From assembly GCF_002157685.2 (NCBI RefSeq), contig NZ_AP026738.1, positions 4,154,001 to 4,218,000 of the forward strand: a DNA stretch of 64,000 nucleotides, in the 5' to 3' direction. The notes below the pieces were generated by a model, which saw only the letters and a program-made list of their open reading frames with translations, did not search any database and was not told the origin of the DNA. This DNA comes from Comamonas thiooxydans. GTDB lineage: Bacteria > Pseudomonadota > Gammaproteobacteria > Burkholderiales > Burkholderiaceae_C. A program made the translations under genes and the position numbers. Each line of letters begins with the position of its first letter. Positions within the stretch are counted from its first letter, which is position 1. This document shows, one piece after another, positions 60,093 through 64,000 of this stretch.

Positions 60093-61628
60093 TCAGTGTT
60101 TGGCGGAGGCTACGGAAATGGCTTCGCCATCCTGGTCGTCGTAGGTGAGGCCTTTTGGTGCAACCATCCAATAGAACAAGGCGCCCAGTCCGGCTGCAAT
60201 GAACCAGGAGAACTGGGACAGCGATTGCAGCGTCGGCAGGAATGCAAAGAGCAGCGAGATCAGGGATGAAGGAATCAGAGCCTGAATTGCCTTGGGGTTG
60301 ATGCCGTTGCGGTAGTGATAGGGGCCTGCAGGGTCGTGTGTATAGAGCGCCGGAACGTTCACGCGCTGTTTGCGGATCAGCCAGTAGTCGGCCATCACGA
60401 TGCCGAACAGCGGACCCAGAAAAGAACCCAGGCCGCCCAGGAAGTAGACGATGACCAGCGGAGAGTTGTAGAGATTCCAGGGCAGGATCACGAAGCCGAG
60501 AACTGCGCTGACAAGAGCTGCCCGGCGGAAGTTCAGATGCCTGGGCATGAGGTTGGCCAGCGCCAGGGCCGGAGCCACAAAGTTGGCCATCAGGTTCACG
60601 GCGATGGTCAGGATCAGCAGCGAAAGACTGGCCAACATCAACAGCGGCTTGTTGGGAATGTTCTGGACGATGTCGGTCGGGCTTTGAATCAGCGTGCCAT
60701 CGATGGCAAGCTGGCCGCCTGTCAGGATGACCACGATCAAGCCGAAGATCAGCATATTGATCGGAATGCCCCAGAAATTGCCTTTCACCACGGCGCTGCT
60801 GGAGGTGGCTGCCCGTGTGAAATCACAGAAGTTCAGCACGAAGGTACCGTAGATAGCAACCCACAATGACGCGGCGCCCAGGATTTGCAGCCACATGGCA
60901 CCGCCGCTGCTTTCAAAAGGGGCGGACCAGTGCAGAGTCCACTTGGCGCTGTAGAAGATCCATCCTGCCAAGGCAATGAAAGTCAACAGAATTACAGGTC
61001 CGGCAAAGGCCTCGTACTTTCGGATGCTCTCCATGCCCCAGCAGGCAATGAGCACCTGCACAATCCACAAGATGGAGAAGCTAAGCCACCCCAGCAATGG
61101 CAGGCCCAGTACAACTTGCTCTTTCAGCGACTGCAAGCCGGGAAACAGCGTGATCAGCATCACGTCGAGAACCATCGATGCCAGGTAGGTTTGAATGCCG
61201 AACCAGGCAATAGCGACTCCGCCGCGGATCAATGCAGGAATCTGCGCACCGCGTGTGCCAAAGCTGATGCGGCTCATCACCGGAAAGGGAATCCCTGTAC
61301 GGGTCCCCATAAAGCCCGAGAGGGACAGCAGCACGAACAGAAATGCCGCACCCAGCAGAAGCGCCATCAGAATCTGGTGTCCTCCCAGCCCAAGCGTAAA
61401 AAGACCAATGGCAAACGCGTAGTTGCCGAGGCTGTGTACATCGTTGGCCCAAAGAGTGAACAGACTGTAGCTCCCCCAGGTACGCCCCTCCTTTGAGGTA
61501 GGAGCCAGATCGTGGTTGTACAGCGCCGGAGAAACTCCGGCCGGCAAGCCTTTATCTCGCTTTGAGCTTGTAGTGTTGGCCCCTGAGGCCAATGACTCAC
61601 CATGGGTGTCCAGTACTAGGTTGTTCAT
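60093..61628 (-). CDS. NCS1-family nucleobase/hydantoin-type transporter
   Basis: A 511-residue membrane protein with about twelve helices. Typical blocks are SLFTLWANDVHSLGNYAFAIGLF, FPVMSRISFGTRGAQIPALIRGGVAIAWFGIQTYL, and the late WLIRKQRVNVPALY. NCS1 carriers (for example hydantoin, allantoin, uracil or thiamine) use sodium or proton gradients. The adjacent racemase-like gene fits a hydantoin- or related imide-type substrate. AAGG lies six bases before ATG 61628. Confidence 0.88.
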   Translation of the reverse strand: MNNLVLDTHGESLASGANTTSSKRDKGLPAGVSPALYNHDLAPTSKEGRTWGSYSLFTLWANDVHSLGNYAFAIGLFTLGLGGHQILMALLLGAAFLFVLLSLSGFMGTRTGIPFPVMSRISFGTRGAQIPALIRGGVAIAWFGIQTYLASMVLDVMLITLFPGLQSLKEQVVLGLPLLGWLSFSILWIVQVLIACWGMESIRKYEAFAGPVILLTFIALAGWIFYSAKWTLHWSAPFESSGGAMWLQILGAASLWVAIYGTFVLNFCDFTRAATSSSAVVKGNFWGIPINMLIFGLIVVILTGGQLAIDGTLIQSPTDIVQNIPNKPLLMLASLSLLILTIAVNLMANFVAPALALANLMPRHLNFRRAALVSAVLGFVILPWNLYNSPLVIVYFLGGLGSFLGPLFGIVMADYWLIRKQRVNVPALYTHDPAGPYHYRNGINPKAIQALIPSSLISLLFAFLPTLQSLSQFSWFIAAGLGALFYWMVAPKGLTYDDQDGEAISVASAKH

Positions 61629-61669
61629 ATGCCGCCTTCCATCAGGGTGCTCCGTGGAGCCCCTTTGCC

Positions 61670-61697
61670 ATGACCTCATTTCGGCTGAGCAGGTCAT
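61670..61697. promoter_or_regulatory. Inverted repeat upstream of the NCS1 gene
   Basis: ATGACCT and AGGTCAT, perfect seven-base arms with 14 bases between, 42 bases upstream of the NCS1 ATG on the minus strand. It could be an operator; the spacing is wide. Confidence 0.35.
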
Positions 61698-61856
61698 GCT
61701 TGTCTACCGTTATTAGCGGCTACGGGCGACGCAGGCCTGCAGCCATGTTTTCGCTGCTGAAGAGCTGTGATGCCTATGAAGCGAATCTGCCTCGTGTCCA
61801 CCTGCTTCAGCAAGCTTGTTCAGAAATGCTTTGAACACATCACTGACATGCATGCA

Positions 61857-61867
61857 ATGTATACAAG
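61857..61867. promoter_or_regulatory. GntR-type operator-like palindrome TGTATACA
   Basis: Contains TGTATACA at 61858-61865 and TGTATACAAG together with flanking bases, about 230 bases upstream of the NCS1 ATG. The same eight bases occur at 63703-63710 and match the FCD-subfamily GntR operator type. Confidence 0.5.
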
Positions 61868-62164
61868 ACATGAATTCAAGGCGCTAGTAGGAACCCTGGT
61901 TCTATCGGCCAGAGATATTGGTTCGATGGAGTCTTCAGATCGGAGGACGAACGGTCACTTGCAGGCGCAGCAAGCCCTGGCGTGCATTTCTGCCCCGGGC
62001 GAGGTGCTGAAACCTACACTTTGATCATGGCTGTTTTGCGTAGATACCTATCTATGAACCTCTACACGATCCGCGCAGTGCAAAGCCAGGTTGCTGTGCG
62101 TATCAAGAGGCCATAGAAAAGACTCTCGAATTCACACACCGGAATGAGTACCAGTAGTCACTGG
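61868..62164. other. Intergenic stretch, no gene seen
   Basis: About 300 bases between the operator-like site and the decayed ORF region. An 85-codon plus-strand frame (61767-62024) has no ribosome site and no recognised family. Nothing else is supported. Confidence 0.35.
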
Positions 62165-62740
62165 TCAGTTGTTGCAAAGCTGGCATTCAGCCAGCGTCCA
62201 TCGCCGCAATATCGCTCGCCAATGAGCAATCGGCACTGATGCTCCCATGGCTTTGAGATCAGTTGCGATGTCGGGCCGGGCAGAGACAGCTGCATTCACC
62301 AAGGTCGGCAGCAGTTGAGATAGATGGATTGCCCATTCGGCAGGTAATGCGCAGACGAGCGCCTTGTTGCGATCGGTGGCATTGGAAATTCTTGCTGGAA
62401 GACCATTCCACGATGCGATGGCTATCCATGTGGTTTCATGGCCCTCATTGAAATCGTTCCAGCCTCTATCTGCAACGCGAGCCATTCCAGGTCTTGGTCG
62501 AGGAACTGGCGTAGCGTCGGTGCCATGATTACCATGGACCGAGGCGGCTCCTCGATGAATGCTGCCGGGCACGATCAGCAAACGCGTAAGTCATCACCAG
62601 CACAGATGGCGAGTTCAATCGCGCCCTGGTAGGGGCAAGCGCTTCAAGCTTCAATATTGGCTCGCCTGAAAGTGTTGGGAGCTCAAGATCAGCAAAGCGG
62701 CCGAGCGGCTCAACCAGGCTGGATCCCGTCAAGGACTCCC
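62165..62740 (-). pseudogene. Possible frameshifted regulator remnant (IclR-like)
   Basis: Reading leftward, three short frames follow each other: one from 62732, one carrying APTLRQFLDQDLE and one from about 62500 carrying ARVADRGWNDFNEGHETTWIAIAS and ending DIATDLKAMGA. The last two together resemble an IclR C-terminal effector domain read in two frames, with a frameshift near the middle. The upstream part is less convincing and includes a stop. The assignment is tentative. Confidence 0.25.
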
Positions 62741-62756
62741 ATCGACTTTGAAACGC

Positions 62757-63458
62757 CTATTTGGCTGAAGACGAATCTTCAGGAGCCAGAATGGAGCGGA
62801 GTCGGTTGCGTGCTCCGCGACGACCGATCAGGCTTTCATCAAGGCGCGATGCCAATGCATCGATGTGAGCAATCATTAATTGCTCAGCTCGCAGATTGTC
62901 TCCAGCCGCCAGCGCCTCAACAATGGCGGCGTGATCGTCATTGAAGACTCTGGCCTCAGTCTTCGATTGGTATAGATCTGAAATCAGAGTTGTGCGTGCC
63001 GAGAGATCGACCATCATGGAAGTCAGGAACCGATTGCCGAGACACTCTGCCAAGCAAATATGAAAGTCGGCCAGCAGCCAGCTGCGCGCTTCTGCGTCCC
63101 CACAGGCAATGGCTTTGCGCTCTTCGGCGATGTGCTTGCGCAGGCGTTTCAGTGTTGCCTGCAAGGGTTGACCAGCATCACGCAGCATGCCCGGTTCAAC
63201 GACGCGCCTCGCTGCATAGGTTTCCTGAGCCTCCTCAAACGAAGGCTCTGCAACATACCAGCCAACCCTGGAGCGGACCTCCACAAACCCCCGGGTCTGA
63301 AGGTGCATCAATGCCTCGCGGACCAGGGTGCGGCTGACCTGAAACAAGTCCGCAATGTCTTGTTCACCCAGTTTCTCTCCCGGGCGAAGCTTGGCTGTCA
63401 GGATCGACTCTATGAGACGCTCGGCGATCTTGGTTTTGGTGATGACTGGAGTACTCAT
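62757..63458 (-). CDS. GntR-family transcriptional regulator (FCD subfamily)
   Basis: A 233-residue regulator. The winged-helix domain lies in residues 5-75 (AERLIESILTAKLRPGEKLGEQDIADLFQVSRTLVREALMHLQTRGFVEVRSR), and the all-helical FCD ligand-binding domain follows, with conserved histidines near HICLAECLGN and AHIDALASRLDESL that can bind a metal. ATG 63458 is preferred over the long frame to 63680. The neighbouring NCS1/racemase genes are plausible targets. Confidence 0.88.
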   Translation of the reverse strand: MSTPVITKTKIAERLIESILTAKLRPGEKLGEQDIADLFQVSRTLVREALMHLQTRGFVEVRSRVGWYVAEPSFEEAQETYAARRVVEPGMLRDAGQPLQATLKRLRKHIAEERKAIACGDAEARSWLLADFHICLAECLGNRFLTSMMVDLSARTTLISDLYQSKTEARVFNDDHAAIVEALAAGDNLRAEQLMIAHIDALASRLDESLIGRRGARNRLRSILAPEDSSSAK

Positions 63459-63740
63459 TAAATTGATTTTATGCGACCGAACTGTTACGAAGTTGAGGAT
63501 AGGAAGAGTCAATAAATTCGACCATGCCCGCAATGGCAAGTGATAAATCTTGCGCCCCAGAGAACATGTGACGGAGCTGGCTGAACGAGGAGCGTAAGTT
63601 AAATATGCCTGGTGGGCTATTCGCCCTTCTTCTCCTGCGATTGCCTCAAGAAACGTCCGGTACACCTTAAGGGAGAACACCTAGCTTTTCCTCAATCAAC
63701 GTTGTATACAAGTGTTGAGTTCAAGATTTATGATGAAGCA
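63459..63740. other. Divergent spacer between two GntR genes
   Basis: About 280 bases. It contains the palindrome TTGTATACAA at 63702-63711 and the ribosome region of the right-hand regulator. No gene is seen. Confidence 0.4.
63702..63711. promoter_or_regulatory. GntR-type operator TTGTATACAA
   Basis: A perfect ten-base palindrome 30 bases before the start of the right-hand GntR gene and about 240 bases from the start of the other. Position and sequence suggest autoregulation or cross-regulation. Confidence 0.6.
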
Positions 63741-64000
63741 ATGGAAACCTCACTCACCTGGTCCATTGCAGAAAGTCTGACCAAAGCAATTGTTGAACAT
63801 CGGCTGATGCCCGGCACCAAGTTATCGGAACAGAAGCTGGCCAATCATTTTGGTGTTTCCCGCACTCTGGTTCGCCAGGCTTTGTTTCAGGCATCACAGA
63901 ACCGGCTGATCAAGCTCGAGCCCACGCGCGGCGCCTTTGTGGCCACGCCCTCGGTTGAAGAAGCGCGCCAGGTCTTTGCCGTGCGTCGTATGCTCGAAGC
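63741..64000 (+). CDS. GntR-family regulator, N-terminal part (partial)
   Basis: Starting at ATG 63741, the first 86 residues are present and run off the right edge. They hold a GntR winged-helix domain (LTKAIVEHRLMPGTKLSEQKLANHFGVSRTLVRQALFQASQNRLIKLEPTRGAFVATPS) and the start of an effector domain (EEARQVFAVRRMLEA), which fits the FCD group. It is divergent from the GntR gene at 62757-63458. What it regulates is beyond the window. Confidence 0.85.
   Translation, partial: METSLTWSIAESLTKAIVEHRLMPGTKLSEQKLANHFGVSRTLVRQALFQASQNRLIKLEPTRGAFVATPSVEEARQVFAVRRMLE

Noticed and set aside
61767..62024. 85-codon plus-strand ORF upstream of the NCS1 operon
   Set aside because: It spans an operator-like site and has no ribosome site or recognisable family.

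Overview
The window is a 64 kb piece of a high-GC, Gram-negative chromosome. It most likely comes from a Comamonadaceae bacterium (Burkholderiales), close to Comamonas or Delftia. The evidence is two periplasmic binding proteins of the Bug (tripartite tricarboxylate receptor) family, which are hugely expanded in Burkholderiales; a ybgC-tolQ-tolR-tolA operon; a RibB fused to a degenerate RibA domain; many METQ-poor, GC-rich reading frames with long antisense shadow frames; and scattered copies of an ATAGCTG..CGCTTG palindrome that I associate with this family's intergenic DNA. No rRNA, tRNA, insertion sequence, prophage or CRISPR array was seen. Most of the window is core chromosome.

Layout. 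1-3.3 kb: an EmrE-like efflux protein, an esterase, the ribosome-rescue factor ArfB, an alpha/beta hydrolase and AroQ, the last three translationally coupled on the minus strand. 3.3-14.2 kb: glnS and a series of envelope or secreted proteins (a Pro/Tyr/His-rich exported protein, a YdgA/DUF945 protein, a 705-residue DUF3300 lipoprotein with a long Gln-rich tail, an M23 peptidase, two further lipoproteins), with a PaiB-type protein and a MoaF-like protein. 14.5-25.5 kb: an MFS transporter, diaminopimelate dehydrogenase, a RarD-like permease, a pseudouridine synthase, a DHH phosphoesterase, an M20 amidohydrolase, a PAS-GGDEF-EAL protein, the GTPase RbgA/YlqF and two very small proteins. 25.5-33.5 kb: a chemoreceptor, gshA, an SDR dehydrogenase, a 2Fe-2S ferredoxin and the riboflavin operon ribB-ribH-nusB. 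33.6-37.9 kb: an aminotransferase followed by ybgC-tolQ-tolR-tolA, closed by a strong terminator, so tolB and pal are not attached. 38.0-40 kb: an RtcB2-PrfH pair, a module known to repair cleaved 16S rRNA in the decoding centre, preceded by a possible 13-codon leader ORF.

40-51.5 kb: a TauE/SafE permease with a divergent LysR regulator, trhP (tRNA hydroxylation), an orphan ParB-like protein behind a nested inverted repeat, an iron-uptake pair (FecA-like TonB receptor and PepSY membrane protein) with a probable Fur box, a VOC protein and aconitase. 51.6-59.2 kb: a probable catabolic operon read leftward (acyl-CoA dehydrogenase, Bug receptor, M20 amidohydrolase, second Bug receptor, class III CoA-transferase) with a divergent LysR regulator, which fits uptake, hydrolysis, CoA activation and oxidation of an unknown acid. 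59.3-64 kb: an accessory stretch with an NCS1 transporter and an Asp/Glu/hydantoin-racemase-like protein in one operon, a possible decayed regulator gene, a GntR/FCD regulator and the start of a second one, with two identical TGTATACA operator-like sites flanking the regulators.

The most noteworthy items are the RtcB2-PrfH module with its putative leader ORF, the nested repeat in front of the orphan ParB-like gene, the shared GntR-type operators, the racemase-like protein lacking one of the two expected cysteines, and the attenuator-like leader of the ydgA-like gene. I did not find a system that I could call entirely undescribed.
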